DNA from: Gari tellinella
Lineage: Eukaryota > Mollusca > Bivalvia > Cardiida > Psammobiidae
DNA: 64,000 nucleotides
NCBI GenBank assembly: GCA_922989275.2
Contig: OV277864.1
Coordinates: forward strand, 21,587,550 to 21,651,549
Reading direction: 5' to 3'
Notes under the pieces: model-generated
Told to the model about the DNA's origin: nothing
Seen by the model: the letters and a program-made list of their open reading frames with translations, nothing else
Databases searched by the model: none
Position numbers and translations under genes: made by a program
Shown: positions 11,356 through 23,800 of the stretch, piece after piece
How positions within the stretch are numbered: position 1 is the first letter of the stretch
Layout of the letters: each line of letters starts with the position of its first letter

Positions 11356-12074
11356 TCAATACACTAAAGTAGAAAACATGATCTGGTTAATTGCCTAGCA
11401 TCCAACATGACTATGATTTGAAACACTTTGATTTGATTTAATTTGTTACATTTTTTTACAGCGCTTCGCTTGAACAAGTTTTCTTGAATTTTGCCAACAG
11501 TTCGGATTCAGACCATAGGTCGAGTACGGAGTATATTTTTTAGAATCTTAAGTAGATGAAATTATGTGGATTAAAAGTATTTACAGATAAGCTATGATTT
11601 TAAATTATGATTTTGGATTATTCATTTTAATTAATCAAATAAAATTTATTGCATAACAAAGCAAACCCATCGTACCCCTATCTCTCTCTTTCTTGTCACA
11701 CGCACCCATGCTCAAGTTAATAGTACATTCCATTTGATATTTTACTATAAAAGATAACACTCATTTAAACATAACTCAAACATTGCACTTTTGCCTTTCA
11801 TACAAATAGACATTTTACAGCAATCAATGCCTTTCTGTCATTTAATAAAACACCAACGAACAACAACAACAAACCAAGTTCCCGTTTCATAAATGGCCTC
11901 ATGACAAATAACATCCATCCTGCTTTAAACACAGAAAAAGAGCCTTCTGTTAAACGATCAGTCACAATAGCCGACAGCACCTTGCTAAGATGTCTATGAA
12001 AAAGGTCTCAGGTAGTCTACATTGTTTTCTGCTTTTACTTTTATCTGGCCAGTGGTTGTTAAAGCTAATCATAT
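11356..12074. other. No gene recognised
   Basis: AT-rich. Possibly distal 3' UTR of the minus-strand gene. Confidence 0.4.
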
Positions 12075-12274
12075 ACCATAAAATCCCTCTCCACCAATAA
12101 GTGATGTTAAATTGGCGGGATTTAAGGCAGGAGACATTTTAAAGTAAGATGCAAGTATAGCAGAAAGCTCCTAAAGGAGCTTTCTGCTATACTTCCACCT
12201 TGCTTTAAGCTGTTATCTGTTATTACAACCATCAAGTCTTTGTTTACTTGATTGTAATTGAGGGTTTTTACTAT
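12075..12274. mobile_element. Family H MITE
   Basis: Degenerate ends; hairpin AAGTATAGCAGAAAGCTCCT is exactly mirrored. Both arms carry TAT where the usual core has AAA. Confidence 0.55.
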
Positions 12275-12438
12275 ATTTCAATATGAAAACTTTACCAGAA
12301 CCATCTTTCATATTTATTTGTATTGGCATTTGAATGTCCTCTTGTATACAGTGTTCACACCGACAACATATTTTAGCTATACTACAGTAAAAGACCTGCT
12401 ATAGTCCCCCTATTACAACAACGTAAAAGAAGCAGTGC

Positions 12439-12614
12439 TCTAGACAAGTAGAGTATTTCAAATAGTGAAATCCTTATATCTTCACCAAAACCTGTGCAGA
12501 AACTACTCATTAGAATTGTTGCTTTGTGACAATTATAATAAGCAGTGAGATCATAAGAGTTTTGTGGTTGCATAAAAGAGAAAATTGATTAAGTACCTCT
12601 TAACTGGAACTCTG
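12439..12614. mobile_element. Old family D copy
   Basis: Recognisable by ACTACTCATTAGAATTG, the hairpin remnant and the AACTGGAACTCTG end. Strongly diverged. Confidence 0.4.
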
Positions 12615-13078
12615 AAGATTTCTTGAATTTTAATGATTAATGCAGTTTAACAGTAAACTGGAGTAAAGTATGCAAATACCTACATGACAATCCTGCTTAA
12701 ATTGAGATATGGCCAATGTAGGTCAATATCTGTACTCTACGTAGATTAATGGGTCATTCACGTCAACACACTGTCAGTACCTGGCAAGCATGTTCTGTAC
12801 AGACTGCTATCAATAGTCATCTTTTGTGTGGTCATAACAGTGGGACAGTACTGTATGTAAATACAACCTAAAACAATTTACCAAAGTGTCTACAAATAAC
12901 AACTGTATATTGCTTCAAACAAGAGTAGCATCTTATTTAACAATCAACTATACAAAATACACACAGCACTACATTAAACACGTTCATTTCATCATGACAG
13001 AGAATTACTGGCTCAGCTTACTTTAGTTACAAGATTTTTCAGACAAACACAACAACATCACACAACCCTGTTCAAGCA

Positions 13079-13275
13079 TACAGTCAAAATTTGATATCTC
13101 GAAGTCGGTTTTGTCGAATATACCAGTATTTCAAAGTTAAAACGTGGCTAAGCCACGTTTTAACTTTGAAATATGGGTATGTTTGATTTAACCGAACATG
13201 AAATAATGCAGTTCAAAATGCCAAATTATCGGATAGTTCGAGTTAAACGAGTTCGAGATATCAAAGTTTGACTGT
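13079..13275. mobile_element. Family F MITE
   Basis: TACAGTCAAAATTTGATATC to TATCAAAGTTTGACTGTA, central TTAAAACGTGGCTAAGCCAC. Related piece at 15220-15344. Confidence 0.68.
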
Positions 13276-13558
13276 AAATACATCTCTAATATAACACAGT
13301 GACTTTTCTTTTAGAAATCTTATATATATATATGTCCTGTTGTAAACTTATACTCAGGAACTATTTTGTGAAAAAGTGCTTAAATCTCTAAAGATAGATT
13401 ATAGCTTTAAGCAGGAAACAAATAGTCCAGACAGCAACAAGATGTTTCTGTACTATTTTTATCCTGCACCAGGCAATCACCTGTATTGAATCTATGTTTA
13501 GTGCAAGTTTAACTGAAGCTCTCAATGCCAAACATTGAAAGCTTCTTTGTTTGTTTGT

Positions 13559-13635
13559 CACTTAAATGCAAAAAGGGCTCAACAACATATTGATATTAAA
13601 TCAATATACTGCTGAGCCCTTTTGGCATTTAAGTG
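13559..13635. other. 77-nt hairpin with pre-miRNA-like shape
   Basis: CACTTAAATGCAAAAAGGGC pairs with GCCCTTTTGGCATTTAAGTG, then AUAUUGAU pairs with AUCAAUAU around a small loop. It differs from all the MITE cassettes here. Could be a single-copy hairpin RNA or an unrecognised MITE core. Confidence 0.35.
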
Positions 13636-13639
13636 GCAG

Positions 13640-16376
13640 ACTTACAAATCAGAACTTGCACAGCAGAGTTTCAATAATTACCCTTCTAACCATTCATCTA
13701 GACAACAAAAGGGGCATAACTAACACTTATTATAAACATATCCCATGTTCAGTTACCTCCCTTCAACAGGAAAAAAAGTTGCATATTCTTTTATTCAGTA
13801 GCCAATGTCTGCTGTATGCTCTGCAGAAATCTAGGCTCCTCTTACATTAAGGCTAACTTTTCTCTTAAGGAGACTATCACAAACATCACAAATGATCTCA
13901 ACTAACCCTTTGATTTTTTTACATGGCAGTTAATTAATTTCATTAAGAATCATTATGAAATAAGGCTTCCTTATTTTTTTTCTTACCGAAATAAATATGT
14001 GCTCCTTGAAAAACAGGAGAAATTTTCCTTTGGTATTAAACTGTTAAGGCTCTTTTATTATGCAAGATCTCTGGCCAAACTTGTACTTGCTGTTGTAAAA
14101 ACAGTTCAGTGGCTTGGAACATTCTCTAACATTATATAAACAATATCTATAACTCTTAATATCACCCTAACCAAGTAGATTTTTCAAATGTATTCTTCTA
14201 TTTTCTGATGAATGGCCAGTTCAATTGACACTGAGGAGGTTTGTCAAATCATTGCAAACCCAGATCAGAGGGATTCTACAGAAGCCCACCAGATCTGAAT
14301 CTGCATTGTTTGCAAAAGATGTATACAGTCAGCTCTTGCACTTAATAGATTAAATAAATCATACATAAACATTACAGTTCAATCTATTTTCAGTTACTAT
14401 TCAAAATCAAATGCCCTAGTAGTCGTACAAGTTCGATACAGGATGAAAGCTAAATCAAAATTCCTTCTGGAGCTTTTTGCATTGCTTCAATCCTGCAGTC
14501 TGTCATCCTATCTTTCAATAGTCTGGATGCTTTTCACTGAATAGTTGCTCAATATAGGTTTAACTGTTAATTGTTAGTTTAGAAACGTTCTAGAACTACA
14601 AATTTTCAAGTCTTCTTACTATGAAATCTACACATGTTCTTATAGCTATGTCTATACATTGCATCAGCATCATTTACAGCTCTGATTAGGATAAACTAGT
14701 GAAACTTGTGATAGGCTGACACTCTCTCAAAAGAGATTAATTTTTATAAAGATGTGCAACTTATAAATACAGAAGGAAGGTAAAGCAGAAACAGGTTTCC
14801 TAGCATATGGTAGTTTAAAGCAGACTGAAAGTAAAGCAGAATGTGCCTTGCCTTAAGGCACATTCTGCTTTACTTTCAACCTGCTTTAAGTGGTCACTAG
14901 CCTTTTAAAAAACCTAGAACTTTCTGCTTTATCTTCCTCCTGCATTAAGTAGTCATCCATCTTTAGACTGCCCTATGCTTCTTTAAAGCTTGGTTGCTTT
15001 ACACAAGTTTGACATATGATATAAGGAATGTGACAGAGACCCAAGAACAATGAGCAGATACCCAACCCTACCTTTCCCTGAATCAAAATTTATACCTAGC
15101 CATGATTACAGATTAAAAGATACAATCATCTCTATCAGAGCTTCAAATCAGAAGAATATTTTTGTCTTGCAAATAGTCAAAACCCGATAATTCTAACAAT
15201 ATTTTCGCAAATACATTATACTGTCAAAATCCGATAATTCGAAATTGCAAATAAAGGTATGCTCGACTAGAGCGAGAATTAAACTTATGCAACACTTGTT
15301 AGATTGATTTAAGCCAGTTCAAAGTGCGGAGTTTCAACTGTAATAACTTTTGAGGTCTCCACCAAACCTAATATGTTGACTACTCATTAGTTTGCCTTGA
15401 AAGGCGTTTCATATCAGTGGCCATAACATACAGTTTGATGGAAACATAGGGCAGAAAGGTTGAACTTTTTGTTTACTTTCTCTTATTTGAAGCACTGCCT
15501 GTATTGGAAGCCTTTTTAAAAGATGCTTATCGACAAATTACCACTTAATGAAAGGCAAAAACATGATGAAAGCTCTTAAAGGAGCTTTCCGCTTGTTATT
15601 TACCAAGCACTAAGCAACAATCTGTCTTTAGAGCTTTCAAAACATTTTATTTGTAAGATCACGCAATACAGGTATAGCTTATGTGAAGTTTTCCTTTTCC
15701 TTCATTTGACAAACAACTATGATAAAAGTTATGAAATGAACAGTTAAGTATTAAAATGAGTTTTATTAAACATACACTTTTAGGGGAATAAAAAAAGCAG
15801 GTGACAGGATAAAATGTTATGTAATAAATTGTGATCAGGTTGAAAATTTGTTTTGAGCAGCATGGTTGGAAAATGGCCCTTTGAAAGTGCAAGCAGTGTA
15901 TATCAAAATTAACTTGCACTCTAGTCTAAACCTAATTTACATGTGAGTATAGACTTTTGATAAAGAATGATCAGTTGGCGACAACTACTGAAAAATAGTC
16001 TAGTTATTATCTAGATGCAGAATTCTTCAACATTTGTTAATCCAGGTCTACATTGTTTGCATGGACCGACAGCATTTTTCAGTTAAAAAAAGTTGTCAAG
16101 ATAAACAACATCAAAAATCAAAATCAAAATTCCGTTCAAAATTGCAGCTCTGCATGTTTAATAATCATGTGTGATGAAAATTGATAATAAAAAAATCTCT
16201 AAACAAGAGTTGTCCTAATAAAGAAATTTCATAATAACAAACATAATCCAAAACACTTTTAAGAAAATGAGGAACAACAGTTGGTAAAATTACAAAATTG
16301 CAAATTGTGAAAAAAAGAAAAAATCAAAATGTATAGCCACAATGTGCTTCACTCAAATTCTGCCCCATGTAAAGTC
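13640..16376. other. AT-rich stretch with sparse repeat pieces
   Basis: Family A/H hairpin at about 14800-14926, family F scrap at 15220-15344, family H scrap at about 15540-15610. No exon found. Confidence 0.4.
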
Positions 16377-16578
16377 TTAACCCTTTGACTACTGGGGACA
16401 AGTACAGAAAACCTTGGCAAACAGTTTGGATCAAGATCAGGCCCCAAACCATGTGGTTCCTGAGCAGGATCCACTGTTTGACACTCTGATAGCATTTCTA
16501 CAAATGTTACAATAGAAAAGTGTTGACATCAGAATTTTACCATACATATTTTGATTTATTTTGTATATAAAGGGTTAA
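16377..16578. mobile_element. TTAA-flanked hairpin MITE
   Basis: TTAACCCTTTGACTACTGGG to AAAGGGTTAA; decayed CAAACAGTTTGGATC / GGATCCACTGTTTG cassette. Confidence 0.55.
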
Positions 16579-16642
16579 GTTAACGAAGGCTATGATGTTG
16601 TGATGATGAATGTTAAAATCCCAATATTTTTTTCTTCAAGCC

Positions 16643-16894
16643 TTAACCCTTTACCTGATAGCCTATTTCTAGTACTTAAGATAGGTGACAACTTAAAGCA
16701 GGTTGAAAGTAAAGCAGAATGCGCCTTAGGGCGCATTCTGCTTTACTTTCAGCCTGCTTTAGGTTATCATGTACTATAATATAGAAAATATTCCCATAAA
16801 TACATATTCATTATTGATTAAATTAGAACTATTTTCTTCAGCGGATGAATAAATCATAGCCGCTAAAAGGCGCTTCTATTGGGGAAAGGGTTAA
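16643..16894 (+). mobile_element. Family A MITE
   Basis: Complete; TTAA-bounded, hairpin tip GCGCCTTAGGGCGC. Confidence 0.72.
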
Positions 16895-17270
16895 GCATGG
16901 GCTTCAACTTTCAATTCATAGATTAATACAGTAAAGTACAGCTATTATGGCAAATAAATAGCCCGAGTCTGACAGACTGTCCTCACATATTACAAACTTT
17001 TCACCAACCATAATAGCAGTTCAATACTATGAAATCATTTATTTCTAGAAGTTCTACTGTCCATTCTATATCAGCTCATTTTAAGTGTAAGTTATTTCAG
17101 TAGAATTTGATAACCAAACCATGCAGACACTGTCCAAAAGAAAAAACCTTTTGTTTTAGATCTGCATTGTTTGAAAACATCCTCTTTTATTTCAATTATC
17201 AAGTACATGTATTTATTTGATTTAATCCCGATTCTTATCTCTACAGGCAATCAAAGAAATTCATATCCTA

Positions 17271-17435
17271 CAGGGCTCCAGATAAGAGGAAGTTAACTGA
17301 ACAAATTCAATATTTTCTTACTCATTTCAGTCAGCATTAATCCTATGGACGATTCTTATGAGTGGTAACACCATAGGGTTTAATGCAGAAATAAAGACTT
17401 AAGGTTTTGAAAAACTATCCTTATCTGGAGCCCTG
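17271..17435. mobile_element. Family D MITE
   Basis: CAGGGCTCCAGATAAG to GGAGCCCTG; the hairpin core is half deleted. Confidence 0.65.
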
Positions 17436-17812
17436 TCCCTACTGTATTATTTTCTAACTTTTAATGTGTTCTTTCTTGGATTTCACATATTTGAACAGCT
17501 ACAGTAGATGAAACTTTTTCATAAAACAATAATTGTCATTCCTTAAAACTTGAGACTACAACTTGAAATCGCCTCGAAAAACTTGTTATATATTTCAATC
17601 AAAATCTGATCAGTAGCAAATGTCTACATGTCCCACATATTTGAGATCAACCTTGTGAGCCTTTTCCTGTAAGATGGTTTCAACTGTCTTGGCTTTAAAT
17701 GTGCATTATTCAAATATTTCTGCACAATTCTATTTAATTTGCCCAATTTAGAGCACTCTTAAAAGTTTCAAAAAATCCTGGTCTTTCTGACAGCGTGGCA
17801 AGAAACAACTTC

Positions 17813-17858
17813 CTATGTTCTTCTGTGACGGACGTCCCTGTGATCAACTGTATTTTCC
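17813..17858 (-). CDS. Exon 8 of the basigin-like gene: C-terminal tail and stop
   Basis: Acceptor tttgtttttcag|GG at 17860-17859 continues the split Val codon into ENTVDHRDVRHRRT, then TAG at 17815-17813. The end resembles the conserved VRQRN-type end of vertebrate basigin and neuroplastin tails, which supports choosing this exon over the retained-intron stop. Only 46 nt, so somewhat less certain than the others. Confidence 0.8.
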
Positions 17859-20800
17859 CTGAAAAACAAACAATCAAATTTGAATTCAAACTTATAAAGC
17901 AGGCTCAAAGTAAAGCAGAATGCATTTCAAAGTACATTTCCTTGTGTTGCCTAATATTTGATCGTCTTTTCGTACTTGTCAAATTTCATATACCTCGATT
18001 GATATATTGCCAAGACTGGTATAGCTATGCCTCTATCGCAAATTTTACCATTACATGTATACTGAAACCTGTGTTAAGCTACCAGAAAATAAAGAAACAT
18101 GGACATATTTATAGACAGGTGGCTTCTTAATGCAGGACAAACGTAATGCAGAATAGCGTTCTTGCAGAATGCTCACAAAAGGAGCATTCTGCAGGCCTGT
18201 CTTACAGGCTGTCCATAAATCTTTTGGGTGGACACTTAACCCTTTACCTGATAGCCTGTTTCTAGTTTTAAAGACAGGTGACCACTTAAAGCAGGTTGAA
18301 AGTAAAGCTAAAATCTGCTAAACTATATAAAATATTTGTAATGGTAATTGTTCATGAGGGTATTAATGGGAACTATTTTCTTCAGAGGAGGAATAATTAA
18401 ATATGCTAAAAGTCACTTCTATGGGGTAAAGGGTTAAACACAGGTTTCACATTTCAAATAACACATGCATTTGTTTGTACAGAGCTCCCTCTCTACAACG
18501 ACATCCAACGGGAGACACAAAATGTGTGCGTTGTTGGGAGGGAGTCATTATAGGGAGGGGAATTTGCAAACAGCTTGAATCCAGATCAGACGCTTTTTCA
18601 AGCTGTTTGTCACTCGTCATTAATGATTAACCCTTTCCCCCATAGAAACGCCTTTTAGCGAATATGATGTATTCCTCTGCTGAAGAAAATAGCTCCAATT
18701 TAATCAGTTATGAATATATATTATACGGAATATTTTCTATATTCTAACACATGATAGCTTAAAGCAGGCTGAAAGTAAAGCAGAATGTGCCTTAAGGGGC
18801 ATTCTGCTTTACTTTCAACCTGCTTTAAGTTGTCACCTATCTTCAGTTCAAGAAATAGGCTATCAGGTAAAGGGTTAAGTTTTTTCTGTTCAAATGGCCA
18901 TTATGTAACTTTGAGAAAAACAGCAGACAACAATTTTAATCAGATGACATTGCTGTCGTGAATAGGTTGTCCTGTTTAGGGATCTTGGGCAAGGGTCGCT
19001 GTATGGAGGGAGCAGTTGTTGGGAGGGCCATTATAGAGAGGGAGCGCTGTAATAGCTTTGAATGGCTGAACTTACACATTGCCATCAGTACCATCATCGT
19101 CATCATTGAGTTTCTTGCTGCGGCTCTTCTCATAACACAAGATAATGGCACACAAGATAATCACCTCAGCAACAATACCCAGGAATGGCCAAAGGGCAGC
19201 AAGCTTATCTGAAATGTCAATGGATAATTGTGAAATATAGAAGTACAAGAACTCTGCAGAATTAGGTGTTAGTTTCATCACAACAAATATGGGAAAGGGT
19301 AAACATATTACGATTACCGAAAACTAAATTGTGTTAATTATTAGGTCAGTGTTAAAGGCAGGTGGCTACTTAAAGCAATGTGACAGTGAGACAGAAAGCT
19401 TGAGATGCTTTCTGTTTATTTTAACCAGAGCTCCAGATAAGAGTGAGTAGATTGAACAAATCCAATATTTTCTTACTCATTTCAGCACCAAATCCTATGG
19501 TTGAGACAATTCTAATGATAAGCAAAACTATAGAATTAATGCAGAATTAAAGATTTTATTTTTTGAAATACCCTCCTTACCTAGATCTCTGTTTAACCTT
19601 GCCTTAAGCCCTCACCTATCTTTTACACAAGCAGGTAACCTTTTTTTTTTAATTGGACATTACGTGGTAATAAGACTGATTTTACGGTACAGTGGAGAAA
19701 ACGTTATTCTTTCCTGTTTAAACGCAAAACATTAAAATGTAGAAAAGGACTATTTTTTGACAACTCTGACTTTTTGTTTTTATCTGACTGTCAAACAGTT
19801 TGGAGCATGATCAAACTGTTTGCACTGGACATAATAGTTTTATCGTAAACACGTTTATTGGGAAAGAATAACGTTTTCTCCACTGTACAACAATAACAAA
19901 TCTGAGGTTAAGTGAAAATCTAATATTGCAGCTAAATCTATCACTTTGACCCCGCCTTTTGTTGATGTCAACCTAAAAGAAATCCCATAACCTCTTCATT
20001 ACAATATCAACATCTGCTTTAAACAATTGTTTTTATTCTAAATTTAGAATTTTAGGCATTCTGAGATATTGAAATAAGGCAGCATCTGATCAGGATTCAA
20101 ACTGTTTGCATATAACCATTGTACTTGGGGTAAGGCAGTGAAGGGCTTAATGCCAAGACCAGAACAATGGTATACTGAACATGTTCTGTTCCAGTTCTAC
20201 CTCCGCCTTACAAAATTTATCCAAGAAGAAATCCAAGGAAAACTTCCTTGTATGGTTCCAGGTATACCCAGGCTCCGAGGTTATAAAGCTTTTGACTTGA
20301 GTCTAAACTTGTTCCCAATCAAATGCTTAGGGACACACTCAGACTCAACTAAAATGCTTTATAACCTCGGAGCCAGGTTCTAGGTGGCATGACCCTTTAG
20401 CTACAATTCAATTAAGAACAGGGCCCCAGATAAGAATGTGTAAACCATTTATTTCAAAGTTATTCTCCTAAATCCTTCTACAAAACGGATATTGTGACTA
20501 CTCATTAGAATTATCGCTTAGCATTCATTAGAATTGTTGCTAAGCAACAGTTTTAATGAGTAGTCACAATATTGGGTTTGATGAAGGCGCAAGGATTTTA
20601 TTTTTGAAATATGTACCGTATCTGGAACCCTGAAATGAAAATGAAGATCAATTGACTTGTTAAGGGTCTTTCTGCATTACTTTTTCCATCATCAACCCTT
20701 TGGCATTTATTCTGGCAGAATCTGGTCCCATGCTCAGTGTTCAGCCCTGTTGAATGCAGCTCTAACACCCTTTTAACTCCAGGCAAATATTTTACTCGAG

Positions 20801-23800
20801 TAATAATCATATAACTGCACTTACCTTTAACTCTAAGTCTCATGGTTCCTGTTGCATTGAAAGGCTCGACATCATTAGTAGCAACACAGCTGTACTGTCC
20901 CTCATCATCATAGTCTAGTGAGTAAATGGTCAGTTTAGCATCCTCCACTCCCATGTATGACTCTAGGTGCACGCCCTTCTTGCTGTTATTAACTGCCAGG
21001 CCGTCCTTGTTCCATTTTAGGGCTGGTAGTGGATAACCTGAGACTTTACATTTCAGTTCCAGCTCATCACCCTGGACAAGGTTTTTGTTGTTTGCATGAG
21101 AGTCAATCGCTGGAGGAGCTGCAAAACAATAGTAAATTTTAACAACTCAATACAGGGCACTAAATAAGGAGGATTTGATTTGATTTGATTTGTTTTGATT
21201 TTACGTCGCTTTCAACAGTATTTCAGTCATATCGCGACGTCCAGCTAATTACAGGTGGAGGAAGACCCCAGAAGCCCTTTATGCACTGTTTCAGGCACAA
21301 ATTGGCAACTGGGTAGAACCACTGACCTTCCGCAAGCCAGCTGGAAGGCTTCCCCACATGAAAAATCCAAACGACCCTACTGGGATTCGAACTCACAGCG
21401 GTGAGGAGCTTAGTGATGTAAGTCATAGTGACTATACCACTAGGCCACGGAGGCCCCCCTAAATAAGGGGGAGTAAATTGAACAAATTCATCATTTCTCA
21501 CTCATTTCAGCACCAAATCCTATGGTGTGACTGACTACTTGTTAGAATAGTCTCAGAGATGATTCTAATGAGTAGTCTTACCATAAGGTTTAATTCAGAA
21601 ATAAAGATTTTAGTTTTCGAAATACTGCCATTATCTGGAGGCCTGTAGTTGTTATAGAGAGTTTAACTATAGTTTTGGCAAACATTTTGAATCCTTTCAG
21701 ATACCTAAAACCAGGGGTCTAGATAAGGGGAGTATTTCAAAAACTAAAATCTTGATTTCTGCTTTAAACCCTTTGTAGTCACTTCTCATTAGAATCGTCT
21801 CAAAGAGACGATTCTAATGAGAAGTAACACTATAGGATTTGGTGCTAAAATAAGAGAGAAAATGTTAAGATTTGTTGAGTTAACTCCCTCTTATCTGGAG
21901 CCCTGCCTAAACATTTGCATCTGATCAGGCACGTTGACACTGATTGACATTCGTATCAACCCTTCTCCAGAAATAATGTAAATTCTAAACAATTACCATA
22001 AATACAAGCAGACTTCAATTTTACACAGAAAGTATCCTAGCAGATCCAGCATATAAAGTTAGGAAGACTTTATTCTTTCACAATTAAAGTGTTCTTGCCA
22101 AAACTATTATTTCCATTTCAAACAATTTGGAGCCAGATCAGACAGACATCGGGTTACCCGGCATCTGATATGTCTCTTAACTGTTTGCAACTCAGTTTAT
22201 AATTATTCGTAAGAAACTTAAAAAAGTTGTAATTTTCTATACTTGAGTGCATTGTGTCTGTGTTTGTCTGCCTGAATCCATATCTCACCTCTTATAGCAA
22301 CTGGTTTTAGTGAGATTGTGTGTCTGTCAGACTGGGAATCCGGGAAGAAAATAATCTTACACTGGTACTCTCCCATATCAGCACGTTCTGCAGAAAAAAG
22401 AGGGGAAAAAACTCATATAGATATACGTACATATTATAGATCATTATTTATAATGTAATGCTGAAGTCTCCAGCAAAAGCTTTGTGTGCATTACTTTTAG
22501 CCATCTTTATTTTCCGCAATAGCTTGTTGAAGACAGATGCTAGCTCAAATTGATACTCATTATTAACACTGAGGAAAACCAATAAAGTTATACTACCCAA
22601 ACTCAAATGCAATAAAAAATCGAAAATTAAGTTTCTTGAGAAATTGACAATATTGATTATCCTGGGGTGGCAAACAGTTTGGAGCAAGGTCAGATGCCTA
22701 TGGACACAGCATATAATCAGGCTCTAAACTGTTTGCAATTCATATTAGAAATTGGCAGCAATAACATGTTTACTTAACCCTTTCCACCATAGAAGCGACT
22801 TTAAGCGTATTTAATTATTCCTCCGCTGAAGAAAACAGTTCCAGTTTATACCCTCATGAAAAATAACCATTACAAATATTTTATATAGCCTAGCAGATTT
22901 TAGCTTGAAGCAGGCTGAAAGTAAATCAGAATGTGCCTTAACTTAAGGCACATTCTGATTTACTTTCAACCTGCTTTAAGTGGTCACCTGTTTTTCAAAA
23001 CTAAAAACAGGCTATGAGGTAAAAGGTTAACCAATTACCCCACAAATACAAATTTATTCCTCCACTGAAAAAATAGTTCAATATTTAGTCATTTATTTGT
23101 ATGATAAGAAAAAGTCTCTGTATTCCAGCAGATGGTAGCTTAAAGCAGGCCGAAAGTAAATCAGAATGCACCTTAGGGTGCATTTTGCTTTACTTTCAAT
23201 CTGCATTAAGTGGTCACCTATCTACAAAATTAGAAACAAGCTATGGGGTAATGGGTTGAGAAATAGGTACACCCCCTATATACCAGAATGTGTACTTGCC
23301 TGGAGTCGTGATCTGTAGTGTGCCATTGACCATCTTGTATCTATCACCTTCTTTCAGGGTTTCATTGTTACGTGCCCATGTCACATCATAGCTGGTAACA
23401 AAGTCTGGAATATTAGCTGCCTCGATGTTACAGGACAAGGTTAGTGACGGTGCACCTTCCACCAGGTCCACATTTTGCATGGGAACCACTGAAAAGTAAG
23501 AAACCTCATTAAAAAACAGCGCTTTTTATTACGGTCTAGAATAGTTGACATTATTACCAAATAAATAAACATTTTTTATTATTCCTCTGCCATAGAAAAT
23601 AGGTCCATTTTATACAGTCAAGAATATGCACCATATTAAACATTTTCTATATCCTAGCAGATGGTAGCTTAAAGCAGGATGAAAGAAAAGCAGAATGAGC
23701 CCTTAGGTTCATTTTGCTTTACGGTACTTTCAACCTGCTTTAAGTGATTCTTATGAGTGGTCACAATCATAGAATTTGATCATACATCCAAGAGAAAATG

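Larger units (their letters stand above)
10457..17812 (-). other. Possible 3' UTR / downstream region of the basigin-like gene
   Basis: Minus-strand AATAAA hexamers lie at 17217-17212 and 17191-17186 (about 0.6 kb after the stop) and at 10462-10457. The last is followed by CA and a long GT/T-rich stretch, the textbook cleavage layout. Which site is used cannot be told. A 7 kb 3' UTR would include many MITEs, so the near sites are equally plausible. Confidence 0.3.

Noticed and set aside
17795..18130. 111-codon plus-strand ORF
   Set aside because: Antisense to exon 8 and runs into a MITE core; no coding signature.
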